Shown: positions 1 through 11,096, numbered from the stretch's first letter. The stretch: DNA of 64,000 nt from Apium graveolens (GCF_009905375.1 NC_133657.1:63116503-63180502), one strand, 5' to 3'. A program made the numbers and translations. The notes: generated by a model from the letters alone, not told the origin.

Positions 1-825
1 GTTCCTATGGAGCAAAATCATACTTTACAGGATTCTCAGAGTGCTCTTCTTTCTCCTTCTGATGGTTTCGCTTAAAGAAGATTAGTTGGCAGATTATTAT
101 ATCTTACTGTGACAAGACCTGACTTGTCTTATCCTGTTCAAGTACTTTCTCAATTTCTGGCTTCTCCTAAGACTGATCATTTAGATGCTGCATACAAGGT
201 GGTTAAATATCTTAAGGGTACTCTAGGTCAAGGTCTGTTTATGCCTGCTTCCAACCCTTGTACTCTTCAAGCTTTCTGTGACTCAGATTGGGCTGGCTGC
301 AAAGAATCTAGACATTCCCTTACTGGATATTGTTTGTTGTTTGGTCATTCTCTTATCTCTTGGAAATGCAAGAAACAACCTACTGTATCTAAGTCCTCAG
401 CTGAGGCTGAGTATAGAAGTATGGCTGATTCTTGTTGTGAAATTACCTGGTTATTAAATCTGTTTCATGTTTTTGGTATTGACACTCTCACTCCTGTCAC
501 CCTGCATTGTGACAGTAAATCTGCTCTCTACATTGCTTCCAATTCTGTGTTCCATGAACGTACGAAGCACATAGAAATTGATTGTCATCTTGTTCGAGAA
601 AAGCTTCAACAGGGCATAATCACTACCTCACATATTTCTACTACACTGCAACCAGCTGACATGTTTACTAAGGCATTGCATTCTGCATCTCTGCATTTAT
701 TTTGCGGCAAGTTGGGAGTTTGTAACCTCTTTCAAACCTCCAACTTGAGGGGGGCTGTTACAGATACTAGTGCTAGTGAGATTGCTGAAGAGTGCACAGC
801 TGATGTGGCAACAGAAGCCGGCTAA
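1..825 (+). pseudogene. Ty1/copia pol 3' end (reverse transcriptase end and RNase H), broken
   Basis: This is the C-terminal part of a copia polyprotein. The window opens inside the RT region, and the reading runs through the RRLVGRLLYLT block, then TRPDLSYPVQ, then RNase H with DSDWAGC, SKSSAEAEY, the CDSKSA block and the ERTKHIEIDCH motif. Position 73-75 is an in-frame TAA exactly where the family has the tyrosine of YRRLVG, so the copy carries a nonsense mutation. Downstream of it the frame stays open and runs past the polypurine tract into the LTR, ending at 823-825. The 5' part lies outside the window. The identification is firm; the lineage within copia is not resolved. Confidence 0.93.
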
Positions 826-1015
826 TACAGGCTGTCAAGTTGCTGGCATTTCTGTTATAACAGGATAAAATTAGTTAGTATATATGTGAGGTTATCTAGT
901 GAGTTAAGTCAAGTTTGTGGTGAATATTCTTATTTTCAGATCATCATGTAAACAAAACAATATAACATTCATTCTTTCAAAATTATATACTGTATAATCA
1001 TGGTCATCTTCTACA
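745..1015 (+). repeat. polypurine tract and 3' LTR of the copia element
   Basis: A purine run (TTGAGGGGGG) at about 745-754 is followed by TGTTACAGATACTAG from 756, the expected start of a 3' LTR. A plausible end is the CA at 1014-1015, giving an LTR of about 260 bp. The 5' LTR is outside the window, so neither the end nor a target-site duplication can be verified. Confidence 0.6.
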
Positions 1016-2080
1016 TTCCTGTGTTCTTTATTCTTGATACTTGTATATCAATTGTATCTGTAAAACTGTCAGTGTGTTAGAGAGAGATAATATATAAATA
1101 ATCCTAAAATTCAAAAATCTGCATATCCACTCCGATCCAATCCTCCTAATTAGAGTTACTGGAAGTCACCGGAGGCGGGCTTGCGGGACCACACAGCTGA
1201 TTAATAGCTGTGGCGCCCATGCATTGGCGGATTGTAAATTTCGTATGCTGTTGATTTATCATTATCAATTTCCTGGTGCCAAGTACTGCTTAATTATACT
1301 GCTAATTTTTATGGTTTTAATCCTGCAGCTTGCATAATCAAGCTGCGGGATGTCCACGGCTGCCGGAATATACCCCCATTTGCCAGAATACCGTTGGGTT
1401 ACCCCCTGTATATCAATTTGGCTAAAACTATTGTGCCACTGCCATATAGTATGAACCATTGCAGTAATTTCTCGTTGGGCATATACGGCTCACATTGTAC
1501 CACCTGAAATACAATGACCAATTTCAGACTTACTGAAGTAATTATTTCTTTTTGGCTCCATATAATTTTTTGGACAAACTTCTTTATGGTTCCATATAGT
1601 CCCCCATACTACTGTGTTACCTGCCCCTGTACACTTGGGCCCCTTCAATCTTTTTTACGGGAAAACTCCAGATAACATTAATGCATGCACTTTCACTCTA
1701 TTGGATGCATGTTAGGAAGAGAACTACCAGGCCAATTCTAATAACTAAACTTTAGACCAGACGCGCCACAGATCAAGAACATAGTCCTTTCTTACTTCTC
1801 AATTTCAGCATAGTAACACCAGCATGGACACAAGTTTTCTAAACCTCAACAGTCAAGCTAATATATACCACAATGACAACATTTTGTAACATAAAATTTG
1901 TATAGAGTATATTCATTCGAAGATGAAGCATTCTAGATGAATATGAATAGTCAGCAATTAAAATGCAAAAGCTTCCTATTTTAGCATGACAGAGACAGAC
2001 TATTCTCAAACAAGACAAATTGAAAAACAGATGAGGTGCAAGTGACGCCTTGAGTATTTCACCAGAGATCAAAAGGAACA
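1016..2080. other. intergenic, no gene seen
   Basis: AT-rich sequence with only short ORFs lacking recognisable domains. I see no RNA gene, TIR pair or LTR here. Confidence 0.5.
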
Positions 2081-2087
2081 TGTGGCT

Positions 2088-3305
2088 ACAAAAAGAAAAT
2101 TACCTCTCAATACTTCTAGCATTTTCCTTTCTTCTTTGGCGTTGTCTAGTCTTTCGGGCCATGGATACTCACACCATTGCTGAAGCTGCAAGTACAAGGC
2201 CACATCTTGCATCAAAAAAGCACCTCCATGATATTATTGTAATTCCAATTACAATTGCGATCTTCTCACTGACAATATTACTAATAACAGATATGCTCTG
2301 ACCTGCAAAAGCCAATAAAAGTGTTAATAGTAGCTTGGAGCACAGGAATTGCATGTTTGGCGGTCATTAAATTGCAGCTCTTTCCAGTACAGCCTGTAAG
2401 CAATTCCAAAAAAATATATATATACATTCTACGCACAGGAAAACTGTGTGTTTGTGCATGTATGCGCAATGCAAAATTCAGAGTTAACCTGCCTATGGAA
2501 TTGTCTCAGATGTCAAAGGAGGCTGTGTGTACAGAGTAAACTCGATCAGCTTACCTGTGGCAACACTTATAGAAATACACGTTCAAACACAAAAGGACCT
2601 TGGCGTGGCTACCGTGAATTTTAGTGAAAAGGAAAACTGTGTGTTTGTGCATGTGTGCACCATACAAAATTTAGAGTTAATCTGCCTAGGAATTGTCACG
2701 GATGTGAAAGGAGGTTGTGCGTACAGAGCAAACTCAATCAGATTACCTGCGCCAAAACTAAGTAATACACGTTTTCACACACAAGGACCTTGGAGTGGCT
2801 TCCGTAAATTTTAGGGAAACTACTCTGGAGGATTTGAAAGCAGTCATGTTGTGGCTTAGTTTCTTTCGGTTGCTCCTCACTTGCAACCTTTATATGCTCA
2901 ATTTGTTAAACAACCTCAACTGAATCTTCAGTAACAGCTTCTTCATTATGCTCAAGTTCCATTTCCCCTTTAACCATCTTCTCATTTTCCAAATGCATAG
3001 GACACTGAGGTTATAGGACACTGAGATTAAGATATTGCAATTTTATTAAACCTCTCTCGTTCTTCTCTCGCGCATTTGTAACTTTCTTCCTCAATTCAAT
3101 TTCGTACTTCTTTTACAATCTATTAAGTTCATCAAGTTGATTATTCAACTCCTTCACCGTAAGTTTATATTGAAGTAATTAACGGTCATGATGACAAACA
3201 TAAACTTCGTAATAGAACTCATCATGTTCACGCTCAGGAAATAAGATGTTATCTTCCGTAATATCTATCTGATGCTTGATGTGAGTAGACATTTCTCTAG
3301 AAAAA
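2088..3305 (-). pseudogene. decayed coiled-coil protein gene with C-terminal membrane anchor
   Basis: Read on the minus strand, about 3290-3050 encodes a Glu/Lys/Leu-rich stretch starting MSTHIKHQIDITEDN with heptad-like character (LTVKELNNQLDELNRL), broken by two stops. About 2998-2825 continues with another acidic segment (LENEKMVKGEMELEHNEE) with one stop. After a tandem duplication, a good splice acceptor (TTTTGCAG at about 2302) precedes a hydrophobic segment (KIAIVIGITIISWRCF), then a TGA at 2169-2171, a basic tail (RKTRQRQRRKENARS) and a GTAATTTT donor-like site near 2088. Coding texture plus splice-like signals suggest a former multi-exon gene for a tail-anchored coiled-coil protein. 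I do not recognise the family. Exon borders are approximate. Confidence 0.4.
2438..2817. repeat. tandem duplication, 193-bp unit, two copies
   Basis: Unit 1 starts GGAAAACTGTGTGTTTGTGC at 2438 and unit 2 repeats it from 2631, a period of 193 bp. The copies differ by scattered substitutions and small indels. It sits between exon-like pieces of the minus-strand pseudogene, probably in a former intron. Confidence 0.85.
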
Positions 3306-4835
3306 CATGGAAGATCAAAGTTTAAATTGAAGAACAATTCAGAACTCTAAAGGAACAGATTCCGAATTTCAGGGGCTGATTGGTACTTTCTGAAGCCGAT
3401 TTGTAATTTTTACAAACTTTAAGGGCTGTTCTGTAACTCTGCCAGGCTGAGGAGTCGGATTGTAAGTGTCTAGAAAGGGAAGGTTTGTAAAAGCTACGAT
3501 TTTTAAAGTGTCAGATTGTATTAAGGACAAATAAAAAGGGCTTGGTGGAGGCACAGATTTTTTCTTTAAGGATTCATGATGTAGGACAAGAATTGGAAAA
3601 CAATATTCAACCAAAGATTTAGTGATAACCAAATAATAAGCAATGATTATACGATTCCCAAGAATGATAATCAATATTATTCCCAAAAAAGTGTACAACC
3701 AAAGCTTAGGTAATAATGTGGGGATTACAATACTAAAACAGGGAATAAAAACCCTAATAAAATAACCTAATGGACCAAGGCCCATACACAGTTGGGCTTT
3801 ATTATAAATAAACTACTTATTTAATAAACTCCTAATCCCACATTTAAAATATATAGATAAATACATTATTTATCTTTACAATAAATAAATAAAAACTAAT
3901 TAATAACATATATATAAATTCTTTATTCTCGTTCCTCATCAATTCATGCGTCTAAATGACATACCTGAAGGATCAAATTTTTAATAAACCTATAAACCCA
4001 TTACATTCATACTATTTAAATTGCTTAACTGACATACATGAAGGATTCATGTGTCGAAATGTACCTACATCTTTCCCGTCTCTTGTCCTTCCATTGTCTG
4101 TTATGCGATCATCCTTGCATTCACAAATTATTAAATAATTGCTAAACTTTCTTTTCTGTGTGATATATTCTATTGTTATTTTCCACAAATTGTTGTTGTT
4201 TTAATTAATACCCTGTGCTCTCCATGCCTGATGGTGGTTCTTTATTACTGTGCAGACCTTCACCACGTGATACAGGACAGAATTCCAAAACAATGATATA
4301 AATAATTAAGCAAGAATATGATAAGCTTGGGTGGATTAACTGCAGAAAATTCACTACCCCAAGGGTTTTTCGACCGCAGAAGGGAGAAAAAGTTTAAATC
4401 GCATCTCATGAACAAAGGGACTGAATTTGATCTTCGTTAATATCACAATAATCAAGTACACTATTATATGCGCGGATTACAATACTTATATAGGAAGTAG
4501 ATATCCTAATGGACTAAGGCCCAAAACAATTGAATTTATAGAAATAAGCCTCACATTCAAAAAGATATAAGCCCCATAGATAACAGATAGATAAATACCT
4601 TTAATCCTCTACACGAAATATATAAGCTAATTAAAAAGATATACTTGATGTATACTACAATTTTTTCATTTTTTGTTTCCCGGAACCACCAGCTCTCAGT
4701 TTTTATTTTTATGCCCAATAGGCGATAGTACAGAAAAACCTCAAGACTTCCAACCATCAAACTGGAGGCCCCAATTAAGAATAGCACTGAACTGTCAGAG
4801 CTCTTGAATTTATCTACAAACATACAAATCCCTGT
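3306..4835. other. intergenic, diverged repeat pair
   Basis: No gene is supported. Two related blocks are visible: GGATTACAATACT...CCTAATGGACCAAGGCCCA at about 3722-3785 and GGATTACAATACT...CCTAATGGACTAAGGCCCA at about 4475-4523. They are probably remnants of one repeat family. The minus-strand ORF at 3369-3785 overlaps the first block and shows no domain. Confidence 0.4.
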
Positions 4836-5509
4836 GTAATACCTTGTGATTTTAAATGCAGTAACATTTTCTTAGATCAAAATGTTGAAGATAAAATTTG
4901 TGATTTTGGATAGGCTAAGAACCTAAGACAGGCTCCAACAAGATCAATGGGAAGATTTATACTCGCATGATTGGGGATCACCGGATATATGGCTATAGAG
5001 TGAGTATTCCAATATTTGTTACACATCCCTTTCCAACTACACCCGGTTAAAGTGCATTTCACGAAAACAGTCAGAGAAGAATCAGGAAGAAGTTCCCATA
5101 ACACATTGTAATTTTTTCTATGGCTTTAAAAATCACAAGTCTTCGCTCAGAGATACTATTCTTTAAACTAATGGTCCCCTAAAACAACTCAATTTTCATC
5201 AATGAATTTCCAACGATATCCACAAAACTTGTAAAAGGCCAAGCTTCGTAAGTCTAAAGAATATGGGGTGATCTTTCAGGAAGCAGGCATGCTTCGATGG
5301 GTAGGCTGAAATCGGTTGTATACAGCTATGGGGTGATTTTGCTAGATTATAAGCAACCCGTGCTCAAGTTGATACCAAAGTAGCCTCCTAGAGATCATTA
5401 TCTTGTATCATAGGTGAGCATTACACGAGTTCTTGCCTCCTGATAGCATTATCCAATGTCATTTTACAGGAGCATAGTAGCTAGCATGCCCACATGCATG
5501 CAGATCTGT

Positions 5510-6197
5510 GAAGCACGGGTGCGGGTACGGGTGCGTGAGTGCGCGGTGCGGGGATACGGGAATTCGGTAAATTTCAAAAAATGGGGATTCGGGTGCGGGA
5601 GGATACAGATAATTTTAAATATTAAAGAAATATTATATATATTTATTTAACAATCTTTTATAAACATAACTATAAAAAATGACAGCAAAGTAAAAGTAAG
5701 GCTGAGTGTAATATGTGATAGAGATTTAAGTTGGTGCCTTAGTGGACCATTCAAATAGTTGACATACCCAGGCCCAAATAATCGGCCCAACTAATATATT
5801 AACACATATATACACACAAAGTCAGGCATATATATATACACATATCAGCACATCGACTTCGATTGAACACCTTAACTAAAGAAGAACAAATCTCTCTCTC
5901 TCTCACTCCCTCACGATCTCTCTCTCTCTCTCACTCCCTCACGATCTCTCTCTCTCCCTCCCGGCATTTCTCTCTCCTAGTGGGCTGGTTTTTGTTGTTT
6001 TACAAAAGCTGAAAATGACCATAAATACCCCTCCCGCACCCCCCCTCTCCCGCATTCCCCCGAATTCCATCCAGGTAATACGGTGATACGCCGGGTGGCG
6101 CACCCCGTACGTATGACGCCGCACCCCCGCGCACCGCCGCACCAGTCCGCACCCGGTGCGCAGTGCATCACCTAAGTGCCGTACCCCTGCTTTCCAG
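5510..6197. mobile_element. non-autonomous GC-rich TIR element (MITE-like)
   Basis: The left end GAAGCACGGGTGCGGGTACGG and the reverse complement of the right end (GGAAAGCAGGGGTACGGCAC) form imperfect terminal inverted repeats, extended by GC-rich inverted sequence. Both sides are flanked by nearly the same word, ATGCAGATCTGT (5498-5509) and ATGCAGATATGT (6198-6209), a candidate target duplication. No transposase ORF is present. The interior is AT-rich and holds a CT microsatellite. Length about 690 bp. A Mutator-like or hAT-like origin is possible. Confidence 0.5.
5889..5960. repeat. CT-rich microsatellite / short tandem duplication
   Basis: A (TC)n tract in which the block TCTCACTCCCTCACGA occurs twice about 33 bp apart. 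Confidence 0.7.
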
Positions 6198-6769
6198 ATG
6201 CAGATATGTAGTGTTTTCTAATGAATCATATATTATTATTTGGCAGGTACACCGTACCTTAAATCCTATCTTCAAACATGATATAAAATCACAACGCAAC
6301 AGTGACTTGGTAGATAGATAGTGTATAAATTATTATATCAATATAGCACCTATATGACAGAGGCGTACTTCAACCAATATTATCAAAACAGAAACACAAT
6401 CAACCTATTATGTATATTGGCATCAATATAAATTAATAGTAAATCTCTGAATAAATGATGATGCTTTCTATCACCGCAAAGGTTTCAAAATCCTGAAGTC
6501 CTAAACCTCTTATGCCAATATGCTGGCAGGTGTTCCAAGATTATCTTGCAGAGAAATAGATAGCACAGATGGTAGATCCAGCTCTACGAGAATAGTATCC
6601 CAGAAAGAGTATTATTCAGGCCAGTTCATATTTACATCACTATTATCATTATATACTAAAAAGATTCGAAGTACGTACTTGTAATGATTCCTCTATGGTC
6701 ATATACAGATAGCTGCTACTGCGGCCAACTGTACGTGATGCAGGACAGGTATTCTCATTCCTCATCATT

Positions 6770-7515
6770 AGTACGCAGACAGAAACTGATTGCCGCATCC
6801 TTCCTAGTCTTCTAGATCCAATCAAAGAGTATGTCTTTGAGGCCCTACGGTGGGTCAGTCGGGAAATGCACGAGTCATCTGTTGCATCAACGAGAGAAAT
6901 TCTAAGGTGCATTTGTACAAATTCAGTACCGAAGTTAATAGGTGATGAACAGATCACTGTAATTTACTTAAAAACATATCAATTATATAACATAATGCTC
7001 CTGGAATTTATATAGTTTGACTGGTTACAGCATCGTTTATATTACTAAAAAAAAGTGTAACATTTAAATTGATAAAGTAGCTTAGTTATCTGTTCAGAAG
7101 AAAAACATACCAATGACCAAGTAAAAATGCTCTCAACTCTGAATAGGAAGGCATCTCTTGAGCTGGCATAGTATGAGAATGTCTGATTTTAGGCATTTGG
7201 GTTTCTAAAATTTGATTCTGTATTCAAGGAAAACAAATACCTCATCAGCTTGATAAGTTTTAGTAGTTAAGGCATAGCTATAATGATCTCGAGTTAATTA
7301 CAAACAAACAAGATTGTATCGCTTTACTCTATTTATGAGGTCAGTGACAGAACCAGATATATATTCAGGGTGGGCATGACTATCAAGTGCAAATTAAGTC
7401 GGATCAATCGTATAAAGTTAACTATACCTGGACAAGATATCGGTATAAAAATTAGGTACCAACAGACATTTATATATATATACACACACACACACATACA
7501 TACATATAGGCTAGC
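6770..7515. other. intergenic, nothing recognised
   Basis: AT-rich DNA downstream of the kinase remnants; a TA/CA microsatellite lies at about 7470-7507. No gene is supported. Confidence 0.4.
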
Positions 7516-7932
7516 GCTCAAGAGAGAACCCTCTTAAAAAGGAATGAGAAAACCTTTTTTTAAAAATTAATTTTATAACTGAAAAAAAGGTGTAAATTTT
7601 TTTTAATTTTCATAGTGCTTCCATAATGTTCATTAAAAACAACAATTTGTTTGAAATTTTTATAACAAAAATCATGAAAAAAAGTTTAGGATCCACTTTT
7701 GACTCTTATGAATTTTAAGAATTTGTTTTTGAATCTCATAAATGTTGATACAGATCTTGATTTTGAAAATTATGTAATGACTATTATAATGTTAATAAAT
7801 ATTTTAAAAAATAATAATGTTCCTGACAAAAAAATAATAATATTATAATATTAAAATAAGCTACAAATTATTTCGAATCTCATTCTAAATCTAAGGTTCT
7901 CTCGTTCCCTTTTAAGAGGGTTCTCTCTAGAA
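7516..7932. mobile_element. AT-rich MITE with about 40-bp terminal inverted repeats
   Basis: The left end GCTCAAGAGAGAACCCTCTT followed by AAAAAGGAATGAGAAAACCTT mirrors the right end, whose reverse complement reads GTTCTAGAGAGAACCCTCTT then AAAAGGGAACGAGAGAACCTT. The interior (about 335 bp) is very AT-rich with no ORF. AT microsatellites on both sides hide any target duplication, so the superfamily is undetermined. Confidence 0.7.
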
Positions 7933-8275
7933 CATATATATATATATAGACTAAATAAGTTAAATAGATTGATATAGTAATACAATGAATCACAATAGAA
8001 AATTAGTAGATTTTAAAGTATATTAGTACAAGTCAGCTTGATTTTTACTATTAAGCTTATTAAATAGCTTAATCATCGATTATCAATTTTTTATTTGACA
8101 CAAAAGGATATGGAAATATGAAGAGCCTTTAAGATTTCGAATGTATAATATGTTCAACATGGAGCATGTTAAACTAAAACAGCTATTTGGGATCACTGAT
8201 ATTCCTAAAATGATTATCTAGACACTTTGATGTTTCAAAGAATTGATAAACTGAAGAAGGGTTTACCTCTAGATT
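7933..8275. other. intergenic, AT-rich
   Basis: Nothing recognisable between two MITEs. Confidence 0.4.
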
Positions 8276-8479
8276 GTGTGGGACTTAGTTACCCGGACTC
8301 TTCATTTTGCTTCGAGTACCCGTGTCGGACACTTGACACTCGGACATGGGTATAGACACTTGGACACTTATTTTCGGCCAAAAACATGTAAATTTTTCAG
8401 AATATTGCCGAGTCCGACACTTGGATATGAACCCGTGTCCGACACCCATACCCGAGTTCGGGTAACATAGGTGTGGGAC
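8276..8479. mobile_element. 186-bp MITE with 9-bp target duplication (Mutator-like)
   Basis: The element spans 8285-8470 and is flanked by perfect 9-bp direct repeats GTGTGGGAC at 8276-8284 and 8471-8479. The ends TTAGTTACCCGGACTC and (reverse complement) CTATGTTACCCGAACTC form terminal inverted repeats, followed by inverted copies of GTGTCGGACAC-type words, making the whole unit a near-palindrome. A 9-bp duplication is typical of Mutator-like elements, so a MULE-derived MITE is the best call. It lies about 300 bp from the 3' end of the PPR gene. Confidence 0.75.
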
Positions 8480-8783
8480 ATCTTTTATGCTGCTCAGGAC
8501 TGTGTATTGTATGGTGTACTGAAACCTTAATGATGGCTTGTTTTGTCCTTGCTTCAGCCACTTCTTCATAGTGATATGAAATCAAGGCTAACAGTTAAAG
8601 AGAGAAAAATTGAAATATATAAAATCATTTAAGTCTATAGTTCCTTTTTATTGAGAATATTAAGGATTGAGAATTTGAGCAGTTATTATGACCAGTAATT
8701 TATTATAGAATAATATCTTGAAATGAATATATTAAATTTGTTAAATCAGCCAAAAAAGGGCAAGAAAGCTCTAAGAAAGTACC
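8480..8783. other. 3' flank of the PPR gene
   Basis: No ORF of note. The stretch probably contains the 3' UTR of the minus-strand PPR gene. No specific polyadenylation signal can be assigned with confidence. Confidence 0.35.
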
Positions 8784-11096
8784 TTAAGATCCTCTAAAGT
8801 TTTGTATTATATTAAGCCTTCTCTGACTGCGAATGTATTTCTTCCATGCCATTTGAAAATCGTATCCTCTAGGACAGCTCGTGTTTTTCATTTCACAAAA
8901 CAGTTCACGAGCTCTATCTACCTTCCCCAGCCTATAATAACTATCAATCAGAATTCTGTAAGTGACTGAATCGAGAGCAATTTTCCTGCTTCTCATAACA
9001 TCAACCAACATATCAGCATCATCAATACGCTGTGCCTTACAATATCCATCAATAAGACATGTATAAGTAACAACGCAAGGTGCATGACCTCTTTGTGACA
9101 TTTCTGTGAAAATTTTAAAAGCCTCTTTCATGTCTCCAGCTTTGCTGAACCCTGATATAACTGATGTATAAGTAACCGTGTCTGGATTCATTCCCTTTAT
9201 AATCATTTCGTTCAGTAGCTTACAAGCTTCACGCATTTTACACCTAGCAGAAAATGTATGTACGAGAATCGTATATGTAACTCTGTCGGGAGTAATCCCA
9301 GTTTGCACCATCTTTTCATATAACATGAAGACCTCTTTGTAATCTAGTTGTTTAGCATAACCATCCAACAAGGTACTATAAAGAACAACACCAAGGGATA
9401 CATTCCTCTTAAGCATTACAGCGACAAGCTGCAAAGCTCTTCCCGGTTCACCTTCTTTGCAAAGCCTGTTTATAACTTCATTGTAGGTATACTTGTTAGG
9501 AATAATGTCTCGCTCATACATCTCGTTTAAAAATTGCAAAGCTTCCTTTAGACGCCCTTCATTGCAGTACCTCAGAGTAATAGAATTGCAAGTCACTATA
9601 TCAGGATATACACCTACTTCTTCCATGATTTTAAAAAAATTAAAAGAAGTACTCTCCAAAACGAGCTTGCAAGTTTCCTCAATGAAACTTCTATTAGGAT
9701 TCAAATTATTTCTCGTCATCTCCTCCATAAGTTTTGGGTCATATTCTGAATCACCTTGCATACAACTCATACGGATCAAGATATCATACGAATGATGGTC
9801 AAAGTGATAACCACAATCAGCAGGGTTGTAAAATATGTTGACCAAGGTATCTGTGTGTCCAATATTGCAAAGAGCTACTAGAAGCGCACTGTAGCATATA
9901 GGTGATGGTTTTATGCCAGTACATTCCATATCTTTGATTAAAGCAAAACCTTTTTCAAGATTTCTGTTTCTGCAAAAACCATCGATTAGTATGCTATAAC
10001 TACCCAAATCTGGTTGAACTCCATAGCTCTTCATCTCTTCCAAGACCCTCCAAGCTTCATATATTTTACCTTTTTCACAAAAACTATGAATAACAGCATT
10101 AAAACAGTAAGTATTGAGAGGCTGATTCCTGCATCTTAGTCTACGTATGTAATCTACTGCAAGTTCATGAACTCCGGCTCTACAGAGTCCAGATATATAT
10201 ACGCCATTTGTCACAACACTTGGTTCAATCCCACTCTTCTCCATCACCTCGAGTATATCTGTGGCTGTTTCCATATTCGCCATTTCCCCTTTACAGTAAT
10301 AGCTCATAATAATCGTATATGTATAGGCACAAGGTGTAGGTCCGGTGTTTCTTATCTCATCAAACAAAGATAACATATAATCCACCATGCCTGCTTCTGC
10401 CAAACACTTCAGCAAAAAATTGCAGGAGAAAATATGTGGCACAAGTCCTATTTCCTTAGTCTGCGTAAACACATTAACTGCATTTTCAAGCATGGAATTC
10501 GATGCAAAAACCTTAATCAGTGCATCTGATAAAATAGTCGAACTAGAAGCATCAATAGTCGAATCTAGAAAGTCAATGAAAAAACAAGACATATCCAAGT
10601 TCGAATCTCGATAATGGTAGACAATATCTCCAAGAAAAATAAACACTTCATTTTGCATTCCTGCCAACGCAAATATATGTACAATAGTCCTGAAGTGATT
10701 CATCGTTCTCTCAAAACCATAATGCTTCTTACAATTCAAAAAACTAATTTGTCTTGCAGCATTCCAATTCAATGTTTTAATTACTCTACCAACCATCAAA
10801 AACAGTTTGCGCCCTCGTCGCCTTACCAAATAATCTCTTATTAAATCATTCCTTTGCACTGCTACATAATTATCCACTTTCCTTTCTGTAACAGGCATTA
10901 CATCAAACATATCATCAGCATTCACCATTGCCAAAGAAGCACTATGATGCACCCTAGAAAAGCAATTATTCCTCAACAAGACTTGATTTTGAAGAATACC
11001 CAGTTCATATATAACCTTAGAAACCACAATGGACAAATTTCTGGGGAAAAGGAACATACCCATGAAGTAAAAGTTGTATATAATGTTCCATACCAA
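8784..11096 (-). CDS. P-class pentatricopeptide-repeat protein, 770 aa, probably organellar
   Basis: An uninterrupted, intron-less ORF made of about 15 consecutive degenerate 35-residue PPR motifs from about residue 185 to 740. Examples are VTYTILVHTFSARCKMREAC, VTYTCLIDGYCKAQRIDDA and SYSILIDGFCRNRNLEKG, each ending in a GxxPD-type turn. There is no E, E+ or DYW extension, so it is P-class. Family members bind single-stranded organellar RNA and act in its processing, stability, splicing or translation. The N-terminus is hydrophobic then Arg/Ser-rich (FPRNLSIVVSK, LLRNNCFSRVHHSASLA), consistent with mitochondrial targeting. Met12 (MGMFLFPRN) is an equally plausible start because the first 11 residues look UTR-like. 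Repeat 9 is short, which is common. It is the only intact-looking host gene in the window. The RNA target cannot be inferred. Confidence 0.93.
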   Translation of the reverse strand: MVWNIIYNFYFMGMFLFPRNLSIVVSKVIYELGILQNQVLLRNNCFSRVHHSASLAMVNADDMFDVMPVTERKVDNYVAVQRNDLIRDYLVRRRGRKLFLMVGRVIKTLNWNAARQISFLNCKKHYGFERTMNHFRTIVHIFALAGMQNEVFIFLGDIVYHYRDSNLDMSCFFIDFLDSTIDASSSTILSDALIKVFASNSMLENAVNVFTQTKEIGLVPHIFSCNFLLKCLAEAGMVDYMLSLFDEIRNTGPTPCAYTYTIIMSYYCKGEMANMETATDILEVMEKSGIEPSVVTNGVYISGLCRAGVHELAVDYIRRLRCRNQPLNTYCFNAVIHSFCEKGKIYEAWRVLEEMKSYGVQPDLGSYSILIDGFCRNRNLEKGFALIKDMECTGIKPSPICYSALLVALCNIGHTDTLVNIFYNPADCGYHFDHHSYDILIRMSCMQGDSEYDPKLMEEMTRNNLNPNRSFIEETCKLVLESTSFNFFKIMEEVGVYPDIVTCNSITLRYCNEGRLKEALQFLNEMYERDIIPNKYTYNEVINRLCKEGEPGRALQLVAVMLKRNVSLGVVLYSTLLDGYAKQLDYKEVFMLYEKMVQTGITPDRVTYTILVHTFSARCKMREACKLLNEMIIKGMNPDTVTYTSVISGFSKAGDMKEAFKIFTEMSQRGHAPCVVTYTCLIDGYCKAQRIDDADMLVDVMRSRKIALDSVTYRILIDSYYRLGKVDRARELFCEMKNTSCPRGYDFQMAWKKYIRSQRRLNIIQNFRGS

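Larger units (their letters stand above)
4836..6760 (+). pseudogene. receptor-like protein kinase pseudogene (kinase-domain remnants)
   Basis: Four blocks in kinase order lie on the plus strand. At 4836-5010 the catalytic-loop/activation segment reads CDFKCSNIFLDQNVEDKICDFG, with the HRD replaced by PCD and stops at the Leu after DFG and further on, then GITGYMAIE for GTxGYMAPE, ending at a GTGAGT donor. At about 5279-5360, after TTTCAG, comes ASMGRLKSVVYSYGVILLDY, matching the plant DVYSYGVILLE block. At about 6500-6600 there is DYLAEK-stop-IAQMVDPALRE. At about 6712-6750 there is RPTVRDAGQVFSFL, matching subdomain XI. In-frame stops and lost catalytic residues make it non-functional. The pattern fits plant RLKs; the subfamily is uncertain. 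A TIR element lies in the presumed intron. Confidence 0.65.

Noticed and set aside
3369..3785. 138-codon minus-strand ORF with hydrophobic N-terminus
   Set aside because: No domain, and it overlaps a block repeated near 4475; AT-rich composition gives hydrophobic translations by chance.
6649..6957. 102-codon minus-strand ORF
   Set aside because: The plus strand here carries the last receptor-kinase block (RPTVRDAGQ), so this looks like a shadow.
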